From: Vermamoeba vermiformis
Taxonomy: Eukaryota > Tubulinea > Echinamoebida
Direction: 5' to 3'
Length of the DNA stretch: 64,000 nucleotides
Assembly (NCBI GenBank): GCA_045837725.1
Contig: JBEWZL010000198.1
Span: 124,001-188,000, forward strand
This document shows, piece by piece, positions 32,240 to 47,599 of the stretch. Each line of letters begins with the position of its first letter. Position 1 is the first letter of the stretch. The position numbers and the translations under genes were made by a program. Under the pieces are notes generated by a model, which was given only the letters and a program-made list of their open reading frames with translations, was not told where the DNA came from and ran no database searches.

Positions 32240-35036
32240 TTATAATACAGTAAGAGATGCAATCATAAGCGAATAAATGACTGCTAATTGAATACAAACA
32301 GCTGAAGATCCGCTCATCTGCTCCATGCCTAGGAGTACCCGTGGGCGTAAAAACAGAAATTGGAGTGCTCGTACCTCGCGACTCGATGATACTTGGAGTG
32401 ACTGACTTGATCACTGGATTGACCTCTTCAAGTCCTTTTGTCAGATCCGAATCAAATTCGTCTTTCGACTTCTGGATGTCGTCTAGTAGATCTCTGAAAC
32501 ACAAGCACCAATTAGAAATTGAAACAGAATAAAAAACCTATCTCCAAACGTACTTGACCACGTTTACTGATGACTCTTCTGACGAAGTAGAGGCGTTGAC
32601 GGTGACGATAATAAGGTAAGTACTGAGACCTTGTGAGTTAGTAGAGACCAACGTATACTCAGCACTCAATCGAGACTCGCTAATGTTGTACTTGGATGCG
32701 ATGTTTTGCAACAGCTTTTGAACCAGGGCATCAGTCAAGTTGCCGAAAGTTGACAGTGTCAAGTCGACACTCAGACCTGGAACAACATTAGCGTTTATAG
32801 AATAGGCGATATAACTTACTCTTAGGGCACTCTAACGATGGCTTGGTCAGATCAACAGTGAGATTGTAAGAACTGAGAATCCAGGTGATCGATCGAGTGT
32901 CATTTGTCACCTCTGTAGAATAAGGTGATACTGGATATGTCAGCGATTGACCTGCCACAAACAGTGTAGGTCTGTCCTTCTATAGAATTATGATATTAGA
33001 TCACGTATTAACGATTGTTCTTAAATAATAACATACGCCCAAAGAGGTGGGTGTGAACGAGTTCAATCCTCCATATTGGATCGTCTCATCAAATCCATCG
33101 TTGTTGATAAAGCTAAAGTGAAGCAAAAGACCAGCTGTAGTAGTCTCGAGGCAATCAAATTGAGGTTTGACATTCGGCACGAATTCTTTTGGAATCAACT
33201 GACATCCTTGAGAACGAGGACTCATCGGTTTGTATCCTGGTGCACATTTACAGTCAACACAACCGGTACCTGAGTCACAGTCCTCGTATCCAGTCACGAT
33301 TCCATTGTTGACACTCTGTCATTCATGTCAGTCTATTTCTCAAAAAATGACACTTTTTGACACTTACGATCAACACATGTTCCATTCACTGCAACTGTTC
33401 CGAATTGACATTTGCAATGATCGATACATCCTAATGAGCCATCACACTCTTCTTTGAGATCAAGTGCGCCATTGCCACAGAAAGTGATTGTTCGAGACAT
33501 GATCTGAGTGCCTGTCACGTCCTTTGCAACAACGATGATATCCGATCCAATGGTGCTTGCCATCGACACTGACATTGTTGTACTTGGCGCTATGACAGTC
33601 GTTAGAATAACTGCAAATGATCATTGGCTTTACGTACCATCGTGAGTTACTTCGGGACCGACCAGAACTGCTGTCGTTCGAGATAACTTCACCATTTGGT
33701 CTAAACGAACCAAAATTAGTACTTGAGCTCTTTGCACGCCATTTCCTCACTTACAGTTAATGCGATTGTAAGACGTACTGAAAGCCACCAAAACTACGTT
33801 GTTACTCAATTGAAGAACAGAGGGTGAGAAATTGCTATCAGCGTAGCGAGTAACATTGATTTGATACAATGCAGATACTGCAATTGTATCAAAGGCCACT
33901 ATATGAAATACTTTAATGAGGAATGACCAAAACATATAAATTTAAAAACGCTTACGGAGTTGGATCCTGCCGTCAGAAGTAACAAACAGGCCAGCAACTA
34001 TATCCAGATCGTCCAAGACGAAAGGAATTGCCTTCGTGGCATTGATAACAGTATCGTCATAATTAAGTGTTGCGCCGACATTGAGCGATTGGAGTGTGAA
34101 GTAGCCTCCTTGGCTCGAATACACAACAAACGAAAAGATTGTAGGATAGCCCGAATAAAGTTTCCGAGTGACTGCCGAATGAATGGTTGTGCCCTGTAGC
34201 ATAAATTAGCTTAAAACAGGGCAGATCACGGAAAGAACTTACCGATCCGAAAGAGCTTGGAAGTACTTGGGTCGTAACGTCCGGATTCTTGTATAAGAAG
34301 TTAGAAACATCCGTATCGCCTGAGTACCCAATGGCATAGTGGGACCAACTTGAACCAGCGATGTCTAAGTAATCAGTCTAAAAAAGGAAAGTTACAAATA
34401 TTGTAAATTTCTTCGGATGCGTTTAAGTAAACTTGAAGTTAAGGCATTTTAGAGATACTTACCGCATTCCAAACTCCAATATCCTGATAGATAATATTTG
34501 TCGAGGGCAGGAAATAAGTCTTCGGTAAAAGAAAAGCCTACACACTTAGCCAGTCCTTTCATTTGCCAGATTGCCAACGCACTGATTATAAACATTAGAA
34601 TATTATTATTCTTGCATAATTAAATGAAGCTATCTTACTTATCATCAGGAAATATGACTAAATTTTGAGCTGTCATAGGTCCCAAAAGGGGACCAACTTC
34701 TGCAACCGTTGAGTATTCCGCTTCGCTCACCGAATATATTGCCCCATTAGTAGCATTAACTAGTCGGACTTGGGTGACGCTCGTATAATTCGCCGCTGAG
34801 TAACCAAAGATGATTGCGTAATTTCCGCTCTTGAAAGATGCGACGCGAGGATAAGAGTAGCCATCTGTAGTAGCATTGCTATTGAGGATGACCCAATTTG
34901 TTTTGACTAAAGGAGGACCACTCGCTAGCCGAGGAGTCGACGGCAACTGAAGCAAATCTGCCGCTACGATCGGGAAAGTTCGCTGCAAAATGATGCAGAG
35001 CAAGACCACCAACAAGAAAAAGCTTCTTTGTTGCAT
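32240..35036 (-). CDS. Secreted cysteine-rich GPI-type surface protein M2, three +1 frame breaks
   Basis: Second paralog, about 743 residues in 11 exons (34639-35036, 34463-34581, 34243-34377, 33956-34193, 33755-33898, 33638-33700, 33368-33589, 33037-33315, 32820-32979, 32554-32776, 32240-32493). The signal peptide is MQQRSFFLLVVLLCIILQ. The same modules follow: TIGSDIIVVAKDVTG, CGNGALDLKEECDGSLGC, CVDCKCAPGYKPMSP and TLSTFGNLTDALVQKLL. Single extra bases occur near 34501-34510, at 33310, and near 32327. Skipping them restores, respectively, NIIYQDIGVWNA with the correct exon phase, the CNNG motif, and a hydrophobic GPI-type tail (AVCIQLAVIYSLMIASL) like that of M3. Three breaks in one gene could mean it is decaying, but all three go the same way and each flank stays well conserved. 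Confidence 0.65.
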
Positions 35037-35319
35037 GTGAGCTGTGGTTTTCGAAATCGGAAGTAAATTTAAATTACGAACGCAATTCGAAACATGTGAC
35101 ATTGACATCGAACCTGAAGTCCCAAATTGTCCCAAAAAAAGAGCTTTCGAAAAGTCGGATAGAAATTTCGCATATTGCTACTTATAAAGTATACTTAGAG
35201 GAGCACCACTCGTATTCATTGAGTAACGGTCAAGCCAAACGGCGGATCAAACGTAGTACTACGGATTCGTATAAAATGACCGAAAAGTGGACTCAAATTC
35301 CTTTCGAAATAACGTAAAT

Positions 35320-38152
35320 TTACATTATAAGTGCTAGAATAAGTAGATAAACTGCTAATCGAATACCAACAGCTGAAGCTTCGCTCATCTGGTCCGTACC
35401 TGTGACAGGAGTACCCGTGGGCGTAAAAACAGAAATTGGATTACTCGTACCTCGCGACTCGATGATACTTGGAGTGACTGACTTGATCACTGGATTAACT
35501 TCTTCAAGTCCTTCTGTCAGATCCGAATCAACTTCTTCTTTCGACTTGTGGATGTCGTTCAGTAGGGTCCTGTGATTTGCAATTTAAATTAGAAATTCAT
35601 CATTATGTATAGTAATGAAGACCTACGTGACAACATCCGTTGCTTGAGTCTCCGACGTATCAGACGCACTGACGGTAATTGTAATAACATAAGTATTGAT
35701 GCCTTGTGCATCCGTTGACAGCAAGGTGTATTCAGCACTCAATCGAGACTCGCTAATGTTGTACTTTGATGCGATGTTTTGCAACAGCCTCTGGACCAGG
35801 GCATCAGTCAAGTTGCCAAAAGTTGACAGTGTCAAGTCGACACTCAGATCTACAACAACAATGTTAGGTTTGATTAGTCTGCGCTATGATACCTTACTCT
35901 TAGGGCATTCCAATAAATAAGGATTTGTCAGATCAATAGTGAGATTATACTGGCCAAGAATCCACGTGATTGAGTTGGTGTCATTTGGAGCCAAAGCGGC
36001 AAAAACCCACGCAGGATAAGTAAGCGATTGACCAGCCGGAAAGAATTGAGGTACCGTCTATAATAATATCACGTTATTTTTGGCGTCAGAAAAGTATAAA
36101 CATCGCGGTAAACTTACGCCCAAACTGGCCGGTGTTAACGAGTTGAATTTTCCAGGAGGAATTGTCTGATCAAAGCCGTCCATATTGTTGAAGCTGAAAT
36201 AGAGCACGAGACCAAATGATTTAATGTCAAGGCAGTCCAAATTTGGCTTGACATTCGGCACGAATTCTTTCGGAATCAGCTGACAGCCTTGAGCACGTGG
36301 TGTCATTGGTTGATAGCCTGGGTCACATTTACAATTGGTGCAGTTTGCTCCCGAGTCGCACTCTTCAAAACCAGTCACAACTCCGTTGTTGCATTCTATC
36401 ACCCAGCGTTAGTAGATCTACAAAGTGACAGCTGTCAAAACAAACACTTACGATCATTACAGACGCCCGACAACCAGCTGCTATTTCCAGCAACTGTACC
36501 AACTGCACATTTACAGTCGGTATTGCAGTTAATCGAGCCATCGCATTCTTCGTTCAAATCAAGTGCTCCGTTGCCACAGAAAGTGATGGTTCGAGACATG
36601 ATCTGAGTGCCTGTCACGTCCTTTGCAACAACGATAAAGTCTGAGCCAGTGGTGTTTGCGATTGAAACTGACGTCGTGGTGCTTGGAGCTATGAGAGATC
36701 ATCGTTAGATTGAAATTTCGCGCCATTTATCCTGACGTACCATCGTGCGTTATCTGAGGACCAACAAGAATCGCTGTGGTTCTGAATAACCTCACCAATT
36801 GGTCTAGATTAAAGCGACGTTAGCGTATATGACCCTTGGCGTATCAGTATATTAGTACTTACAGTTAATGCGATTTGAAGTTGTGCTGAAAGCCACCAAC
36901 AAACCATTGCTGCCCATAAAATTGAAACTTGGTGCAAACTTAGTATCAGCATAGCGAGCCACGTCGATCTGGTACAGCGGTTGAAGTGTAGTACTATTGA
37001 ATGCGACTAAATATAAGTGAATATTAGTTAGTGTTCGGTGAATACGAATGAAAGTTCAGATCTCGTCTTACGAAGTTGGATCGTGCCATTAGAGCGAACA
37101 AAAAGGCCTGCAACGACTTCCAATGCATCTACAACGAATGGAACAGCATTCACCATGTCATTCGCGATACCTTGATAAGTGTTCGTGCCTCCAATGGCGC
37201 TGGTTGATGTGATCTCGTAAACCCGGTTAAGGCCAGACGGGTGAACAATAAAAGCATAAAACACTGGATAACCAAGAGTGCTACTGGAAGTCAAATGAAT
37301 GACCGTCGTGTCCTATTTCACGAAGTTAATGAACTAATTCGAATGGATCCAAAAAAAAAGACGAGTAACTTACTAATCCTCCCAAAGATTGGTCGAAATT
37401 AAAATTTGGACTTGGACTTCGAACCAAGAAGTTCGAAATATTAGTGACACCTGAATGTGAGAGGGCGTAGTAAGATTTACTTAGGCCAGTAATATCCAAG
37501 TAGTCGATCTAAAAAAAGACTGACGTTAGATCTTCGAGTTATCAACTTGATTTAACTCTATAGTTCGACTAAATATGTCACCTAATCATGACTTACCGAG
37601 TTCCAATGGCCTACAGCTGATTCATAGAGTATGTCGGTCGACATCAGACCAGCTTCAGGCGTAAAAGACATGCCCATGCACACAGCGCCTTCTCTCATTT
37701 GCCAAATTCCATATGCACTTAAGAATATGATTATTACATATTTATAATCATGATTGCTTTCTTACGTGCCGTCTGGAAAAACGAAAACATTCTGCGCTGT
37801 CATTGGTCCAACGAATGCCGAGCCAGCAGTGACCGTTGAATATTGCGCCTCGTATGTTGAAAATTTATCAGGACCAGCATAGACTCGTAATTGAGTGACG
37901 CTCGTATTGTTCGCCGCTGAGTAACCAAAGATGATGGCGTAAGTGCCGCTCTTGAAAGATGCAACGCGAGGATAAGAGTAGCCGTCAGTAGTAGCATTGC
38001 TATTGAGCACAATCCAGTCGGTTTTGCGCAAGGGCTGCGCATGAACTATAATTAAAAATATTAACAATGCATAAAGGTGGACCAGATGCACCATGCGTAC
38101 CGCTCAAAAAGGCTAGGAACAGGACAACTAGCAATGCAGTAACTCGGGACAT
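35320..38152 (-). CDS. Secreted cysteine-rich GPI-type surface protein M3 (intact)
   Basis: The whole member of the minus-strand trio, 727 residues in 12 exons (38101-38152, 37766-38045, 37597-37717, 37374-37508, 37072-37312, 36863-37006, 36741-36803, 36452-36688, 36118-36395, 35898-36057, 35627-35849, 35320-35569). It begins with signal peptide MSRVTALLVVLFLAFLS and ends with the hydrophobic tail VGIRLAVYLLILALIM, preceded by a Ser/Thr-rich stretch (PISVFTPTGTPVTGTDQ), together typical of a GPI-anchored protein. Cysteine modules read CGNGALDLNEECDGSINC and CNNGVVTGFEECDSGANC. Many NxS/T sites are present, for example NTTGSD and NLTDALV. It served as the reference for locating frame breaks in M1 and M2. 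Confidence 0.8.
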
Positions 38153-38422
38153 GTTGCTGTTGTCGATTTAAAACGAAATTGAAATAAATTCTTCGAACCG
38201 GTCCAATTCATTCGAACTGGACCGGACTTGCAATGTCCCAAATCGTGTCCCACGATGTGCCAAGCAAAACGATAAACATTTCGAACATTGCCGGTCATCA
38301 TAAAATCACTTGTCATGGATACGATTAAGCAACAAAAGGTAGATTATAATGATCATGTAAGCGAGATCTGATCTGACAGGCACATCTGAAGTCTGAAAAG
38401 GATTTAACTTACGTATTGGCCT

Positions 38423-40617
38423 TTATTTCTTGGCTTGCTTTTTGAACATCATATCCAGCGTTTGCATGCCCTTTGTAGAATTTTCCGTCTTTTGTTTCTT
38501 CTTTGGAGGCGAAGCAGTCGATTTTTTGGTAGTATACTTTTTGCCATCCGCTTTCTTCTTCACCAGAGCCAAGCACTTCTTCATGCCCTTAGCAACAGCT
38601 AATGTCTCGAAATCCGATTCTTTGACCCACTTCATCAAGGGCTTTCTATAAGGTCGTTAATATTGTCCGTAGAGTAGATCTCCCAACTGGTCACGTACTC
38701 GATGAACGCGGTCTCTTTACCATCATGTTTATACTTCAAATGCTCCACTAATATAGTCTGTTTTATATGCGAGAACAAGTGTTGCGTATCGCCAACATAG
38801 CGTCGCTCATCTGGATTTCGAAAAGTTAGCAGCTAACTTCAAAATTAGATTGAACTTACGTTGTTCGGCTATACTCAACTTTAAGCTATTTTTCATGAAG
38901 CTGAACATCTTATCTTTCCATTCTTTGTACTCTACTATTGCTTGGCTCTTCTTGCTCTTCGCGTCATCTTCATCCTCTTCTTCGTCTTCATCACCAGTCT
39001 TGCCGCCATTCGTTATTAACTCGATTGTCGGAAATTCCCAGAACGATGCCAATAAGCCCGTTGAAGGTCTTTGAACTAACAAAAACTCTTCCTCGTCTGT
39101 TCACATTGTCAGATCAAAGTAGGCAAAAAATTTCTGCGGAGAACTTACCTCCGGATCGTTGAAGAACGCAAACAGCAACAGTATCTTCGCGAGGCTTCTT
39201 TTTCTCAGATTTCATGGGGTATTTGGTCACTGCTAATGTCTTCTCGAAGTTCGTGCACAACTTGCACAGATCTTTGTCCTCGACTTTAACACCCTTGCTC
39301 GGTCCTTGGATATCAACGACTTCTTTGTGAGCCGAACAATATGGTCGTATCGGACACGAGCTGCACTGTGGTTGATGTTGTGTGCATACAGTCGCCCCTA
39401 GTTCCATCACGCTTTGATTGAAATCTCCGGGTCTACTCTCATCCACGAGCTCCCCTGACAACTTCCTAATATAGATATTACATTAAGTCACTGGTACTTC
39501 GCGTACGATTTTGCGATATCCTACGCACCATAAAAGCTTTTGAAGGTTTGTATTCTTCGCATCCACTGCGAGTCCCCTAACACGTGTCAACACTCTGATT
39601 ACGTTTCCGTCTTGTACAAGAACGTCAGAATATGCCGCTATTGATAGTAAGTGCCGAGTACTTACCAACTATAGGTGTGACTTCACCAAAGGCTATCGAG
39701 GCTACGGCACCAGCAGTGTACTTTCCAATGCCGGGCAATGTCTCGAGTTCTTTAGCCGTCTTAGGTATAACGCCGTTATGCTTCTCCACGACTGCTTTAG
39801 CGCATTGTTGGAGGAATTTAGCACGCCTATAATAGCCGAGGCCAGCCCACATTTCGTTCACTCGCTCAGGAGCTGCTTTAGCGAGATCTTCAATCGTCGG
39901 AAACTCTTTCATCCATTTAATGAAATAATTGATTACCGTTGCAACTCTAATAATTAAATTAGACCGATCACGCGAGTAATTAACTTTTTCGATCACTTAC
40001 TGTGTTTGTTGCAACATGATCTCGCTGACGAGAACAGCATAAGCGCGCTTATTCAATGTATCGTCATCCGTGCCCGTAGGAATATCATACGTTGGCTCTT
40101 CGCCTTTTTCTTTCAATTTGGCGACGAAATTAGCAGATGGCTTTCTCCACGGCATTTGTCTTTGGTTATTATCGTACCAGGCCAATAATTTCGACCGTAT
40201 CTCGGTTATTTCTTCCGCAGAAAAGTCATGATAACTGCTGGTATGTCTGTTTGGGCCTGGTAATAATAATTGGACCATTTTGAAAATTGATATTCGCTAT
40301 AAATGCGTAATTGTGCGATTATAATTGCATATTATTGTTATTAAATATTTTTATATAGCTAATGTATATTTTTGGTAGTAAATTAGCTTACCATCGTGGA
40401 TTACCACTTGATCAGAACTTTTTGTCAGGCTCGAAGTTGATTTCTCTTTCTTCAGCGTGCCGTTTTTCTTTGTTTTCTTCGGCACCTCTTCAATTTCATT
40501 CTCTTCAATCACTTCCTCGTCTTCTCCATCGGATTTTTGGACAAAATCGTCCTCACCATCCGAAACCTCATCTGAATCTACCACTCGCTTTCGCTTTTTG
40601 GTCTCTTTGCTTGTCAT
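38423..40617 (-). CDS. MUTYH: Adenine DNA glycosylase MutY
   Basis: 577 residues. It removes adenine mispaired with 8-oxoguanine in base-excision repair. Exons 5' to 3': 40392-40617, 40001-40256, 39666-39946, 39529-39610, 39149-39465, 38860-39096, 38695-38810 and 38423-38641. An acidic, lysine-rich N-terminal extension (MTSKETKKRKRVVDSDE) is probably nuclear targeting. The catalytic core shows MPWRKPSANF, the glutamate motif SEIMLQQTQVATV, the helix-hairpin-helix LPGIGKYTAGAVASIAFGE and catalytic Asp in IVDGNVIRVLTR. The 4Fe-4S cysteines are CTQHQPQCSSCPIRPYC. A Nudix-like 8-oxoG recognition domain follows (FLLVQRPSTGLLASFWEFP) with an acidic insert. The C-terminal lysine-rich tail ends MFKKQAKK. 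The last intron is modelled with acceptor GAAAG. It is divergent from claspin with about 200 bp between. Confidence 0.9.
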
Positions 40618-40816
40618 TTTACTAATATTACATAGTTGAATGAGGCAGTAAGCGAAAGAGAGACCGTTGGAAGTCACGAGACCAAGGTAAAAATTTCCCG
40701 CCATAAAGAAGCACGTGCGTTTTTAAAATTTGGTGACCGTTATTCATTAACAAGTTCTTTTTTAGGAGACCTTCTTCTCCTTCTTTTAGCATAATTTTTT
40801 CTATCCTCGAACAACT

Positions 40817-43800
40817 ATGGCGGCCGAAGTCGAAAGGTCTCAAACGATTCAGTTTGCCGATCCGTAAGTAGATTAAGATTTTAATCTTCACCAAATCTAA
40901 CGAGCCGTGGCCCTTAGCTCTCAAATAAACGAGGAATCGCAAGAATCAGTAGATGCCAAGCCACAGACAGTGTATGTATATAAATTCACGTGCCACGATA
41001 GCTCATCTCAATAATTATATTATTCAAATAGCAATTTTGACGATAATTTCCAATTAATGGAAGCTGAATATGTCGAAGAGGACGATGACAACGATAACAA
41101 AAATAATGAACCCTCTAAACCCTCATTACAACAAACAATTTCCTTCAGCCAAAACAATAATGAAAATAGCGACAACAATCAGATCGAAGAAGACGAGGAT
41201 ATTAACGAAGAGGTAAGTAATAACTCACCTATACACGGAAGTTAAATTTAAAATCACGGTTATTAGGACAAAGAAGCCGAAGAAGCTAGGATCAGAGAAG
41301 GTCAAAATAATCCGTTCAGTATTTACTACAAGAAAAAGGTACAGAATACTAATTTATTATTCCATCATATGATTATACTAATACAACGTATTCTGAAGGA
41401 TGCCGGATCTGAGAATCAAGAAGAACAAAGTGCTACTTCTGAGACCTCAACTAAGAAGTCAAATAAGCGTAAGTTGTTGCTCTTACGCCTGTCTGACGTA
41501 CAATACTAACGCTTATTAAAGGCAAACGCGAAGAGCGAGATGACGCTGAGGGTAACAGCGACGATGAGACTCTTATTTCGTTGAAGAAGCAAAAGACGTA
41601 AGTTCATAAAGCTATTGAGAAAATGTATTTCTAACGGGTTATAGTTCTCACAACAAAGAAGAGGATGATTCTGAAATTCAGATTGACGTCAGCGACGACG
41701 AAGGACGCACTGAAAAGAAAAAGAAAAGGAAGCACAAGAAGGAAAAGAAAGAGAAAAAACATAAGAAGGATAAGAAGCACAAGAAAGAGAAATCTAAAAA
41801 GAAGTCCAGATCTAAGAAACAGGACGGATCCGACGTTGTTGATGAAACATCGCAAGATCCTGAAAACTTCCTAGAGACTCTCAAGGTACGCCTTTATTAG
41901 TATATTTGCATCGTGTGATATGTTTTAACATTTCCACCAGCAATTGGGAGCCGACTCGGACGATGACGACGATCCAGAATTCGCCAAAAAGCTTGAAAAG
42001 AAGCTTGAAAACCAACGCATGCTTCCTATGGCAAAGAAAGTCCGCGCTAAGAAGTCAGAAACCGTTCTTGAAGAAGGAGACGGCGAGCCTGTTGTACAAG
42101 AAGATGATGACTGGTTCTTGAAAGACGAGGTCGGATCCGTTGTTGGTGATCTCCCTGCTCCTCCTACGATTAAGGTATGTACCTCGATCGCATCAGCTAT
42201 CCTGATATACTAAACTAAACTATTACAGCAATCTCCCAAGAAGAAGCAAAAGAGACAACACACCGCCTTAACACCTACTAGAAAGGCCGAATTCGAAAAA
42301 GACAGTGTTCAAGCACGCATGTTGCGAGGTGAGTAAAAGCTTACAACTCCTCCGATGTCGCCAAAACTAACGTCGTTCTACAGATGCTGATGTTCGCATC
42401 GAGCCAAAGAAAGCTGAACGCTTGGACGTCGCAGCCTTGTTGAAGAAAGTTAGTCAAAGAACCAAACAAATCCCTACCTTCCAGTACGTAATCATTACAA
42501 ACCACTCGTGTCCTTTTATTAATATATTGCACTAGCATGAACCAAGAGGTCCCTGATGACGAAGACATGGACCTCGAAGTCGAAGATGGACCGACTCATG
42601 ACGACAATGCTGAAGAAGTGCTCATGGAAGACTCCCGCTCTTCAAACGATCTCGCTGCTTTCGTCGCTAAGGATAGCAGCCGAGACAGCTCATCAAAGCA
42701 CGAAGCTGAATCTGATGATGATGATGCTGTCGCCTACGTTTTGCCTCCTGGAGAAGATCCCGATGCCAAGGCCATTCACGAAATTCTCAACCGTGTGCCT
42801 CAAGCTACTTTCCACGATCCGTCGATGACCCAAGGTGCTCCTACAATGTCCATCATGACCGAAAGTGTCGTCGCTCCAGTTGACACAATGACAGCCGAAC
42901 ACAGCGCCACGCAAGTCCAAGTGCCTTCTGAAGCTTCAAACGATTCAACTGAAGAACAAAAGACCGAAGAACAAAAGGCTGTGCTCAACATCCTCACGAA
43001 CTCTAACGCTGGCCCCGCGCTTCACTTGCACTACACTCAAACACAATTTGTTCACGCTAGTGACTTGCCCGCTGACAGCGAGGATAGCAGCGACAAGCCC
43101 GACGAGATCATCAGTGAAAAATCAAACGCTCCTGTTGCTGTTCCTGCTGCTGAAAAGCCTGTTGAGGAAGTTGTCAACACTAAGCCTGCTGAGCAACAAC
43201 AAGCTGTCACTGAAGCCAAAAAGGAAGAAGAAAATGAATCCGATGAGGAGAAGGAATACGACAGCGAGGCAGACGAAGATGATGCTGATGAAGACGACCT
43301 TAGCATGGTTGAGCACGGCGAAGTTGACTCGGGTGACGAAGAGAACGCTCTGTCGTTGCATCAACGCAGAATGCGCGAGGAAGAAGACGCTGAAATGCGT
43401 TACATCAGCAAGATCACCAGTGGTAAATGGCGTGAAGACCGAGAACGTAACCTCGATATCATGGACAGTGATGAAGAAGACGAGGATGATGATGAAGAAA
43501 CAAGCAGTAAGTTCTTCTCTTAAATTCTTAAAATTAATCAGATCTAACTTTTTAATCAGGACAATCTGGCGACAGCAAGGACCGCAAGACGAAAGAAACG
43601 GTAAGATAATTCCACGGTATTTCCAACGACAGTATTCTAATTCCGTTTGTTGCTAGATCCAAGAAGAACAAGAGAAAGAATCCTTACGCCGACCACGCTC
43701 TCGTTGACGAAAAAGAGCTGATCGACGACGACGAGGACGAGGCTAAGGAAGAGGAAGAAATTCAGAAGCTCAAGGAGAGAGTCCACAAGCGCAATTACTT

Positions 43801-44483
43801 GGTAAGTTTTGAACGTGCACTGCGCCGATCTTGATCTAACTTGTCCGTTCAGACTGTAAGCTTCAAGAGCAACAGCTTCCTGGAAGAAGATAAGTCCAGC
43901 CAAGGCCTACTCAAGATGATCGAGAAGAGTCAAACTCAATCTCAAAGCATGAGCTTGTCCTATTCGCAATGTAAGCTCGATCCAGCACTCCCTTTCTTCG
44001 ACTAAGAACGTACTAACGTATTGTTATAATAGCTGCGGAGGTTATGCACGAGATCGCTCAAGATTTCTTGCCTAGCGTAAGTCTTGCTTGCAACGGCTAA
44101 CTAGATTCGCTCGGGCCCTAACACTTTCTTCGACAGGAATCCAAGTCAGTACTTGCTCGCTCGAAGAAGCAACTCAATAGATTGGCCTCTTCATTCAAGC
44201 CACAAACAATGTATTCTTCTTTCATCTTCAACACCAACAGCAGAGGTTCAGGTGGCGATAGCAATGGTTCGGATGAGAACACAAATCCCAACGTCTCTCA
44301 GTCACAGGTAAATCAGCTCGTGCTGGCAACATACCGTAGGATATGATTTTAATGCTGCTTATACAGGACGGAACTGCTTCGAATAAGACTCAGAGCAGCG
44401 GATCCAAGACGAGAGCTAAATCTGTCACAAAGTCGAAGACAAGCTTCTTTAGGGTTTTGGAAGAGTCTTCGCAACAGTTCTAA
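40817..44483 (+). CDS. CLSPN: Claspin/Mrc1 replication-checkpoint mediator
   Basis: 924 residues, very acidic. Claspin travels with the replication fork and relays ATR signalling to Chk1. Seventeen exons (40817-40863, 40918-40971, 41032-41212, 41267-41338, 41399-41468, 41522-41597, 41645-41885, 41941-42174, 42229-42328, 42384-42483, 42536-43506, 43560-43600, 43664-43801, 43853-43970, 44033-44076, 44137-44307, 44367-44483). Lysine runs (KHKKEKKEKK) lie in exon 7. The diagnostic MRC1 block near the end of exon 11 reads SLHQRRMREEEDAEMRYISK, ITSGKWREDR and LDIMDSDEEDED. SQ/TQ sites cluster in exons 13-16 (SQTQSQSMSLSYSQS). The C terminus SFFRVLEESSQQF matches claspin tails. Exon 13 is placed at acceptor CCAAG (43663), which keeps the frame. 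Identification rests on the MRC1 block and overall composition. Confidence 0.75.
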
Positions 44484-44708
44484 TCTCATTACCCTTGTAT
44501 TATGTACTAAACGAATTTTAACCAAAAACTTTGTGATCAAGCGAGAAAACGTCCATCTGCCAAGAACTTTCTTTTTTATCGCAAGCTCATCAGCGAACAT
44601 AACTTCCATTGTTATAAAACATTTTATTTGTTTTACAGGTGTAACAGCACTAGGCATCAGTAAGAGGATCAAGTTCCACTAATACAGGAAGATAATAAAT
44701 AATACAGA

Positions 44709-47402
<2,694 letters not shown>

Positions 47403-47599
47403 ATTATAGCACGTGTATTAAATTGGTAAATTAGTTAGTTTTAAACAGCGAAGCAAGCTTTGTACTAAAAGCACTTGAATTCAAAAGATTCTGCTTTAAG
47501 TGTTCGGCCTCATTAGTAACACCCACGAGCGTCCATAATGTTAGGTTTTCGACACGAGTAGATTCACAGGTTGTGCTCGATACAAAATAAAGTTTATGA

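Noticed and set aside
32037-32327. The long unshifted C-terminal reading of M2
   Set aside because: It resembles neither M1 nor M3, whereas the +1 frame gives the family's hydrophobic tail and stop at 32240.
38640-38700. A -1 frameshift near the end of MutY
   Set aside because: A GT-AG intron from 38694 down to 38642 (minus strand, acceptor GAAAG) joins FIEY to PLMKWVKESD in frame.
43560-43664. A +1 frameshift between claspin exons 12 and 13
   Set aside because: Using acceptor CCAAG at 43663 instead of GCTAG at 43656 keeps the frame and a plausible sequence (KETKNKRKNPYAD), so no shift is needed.
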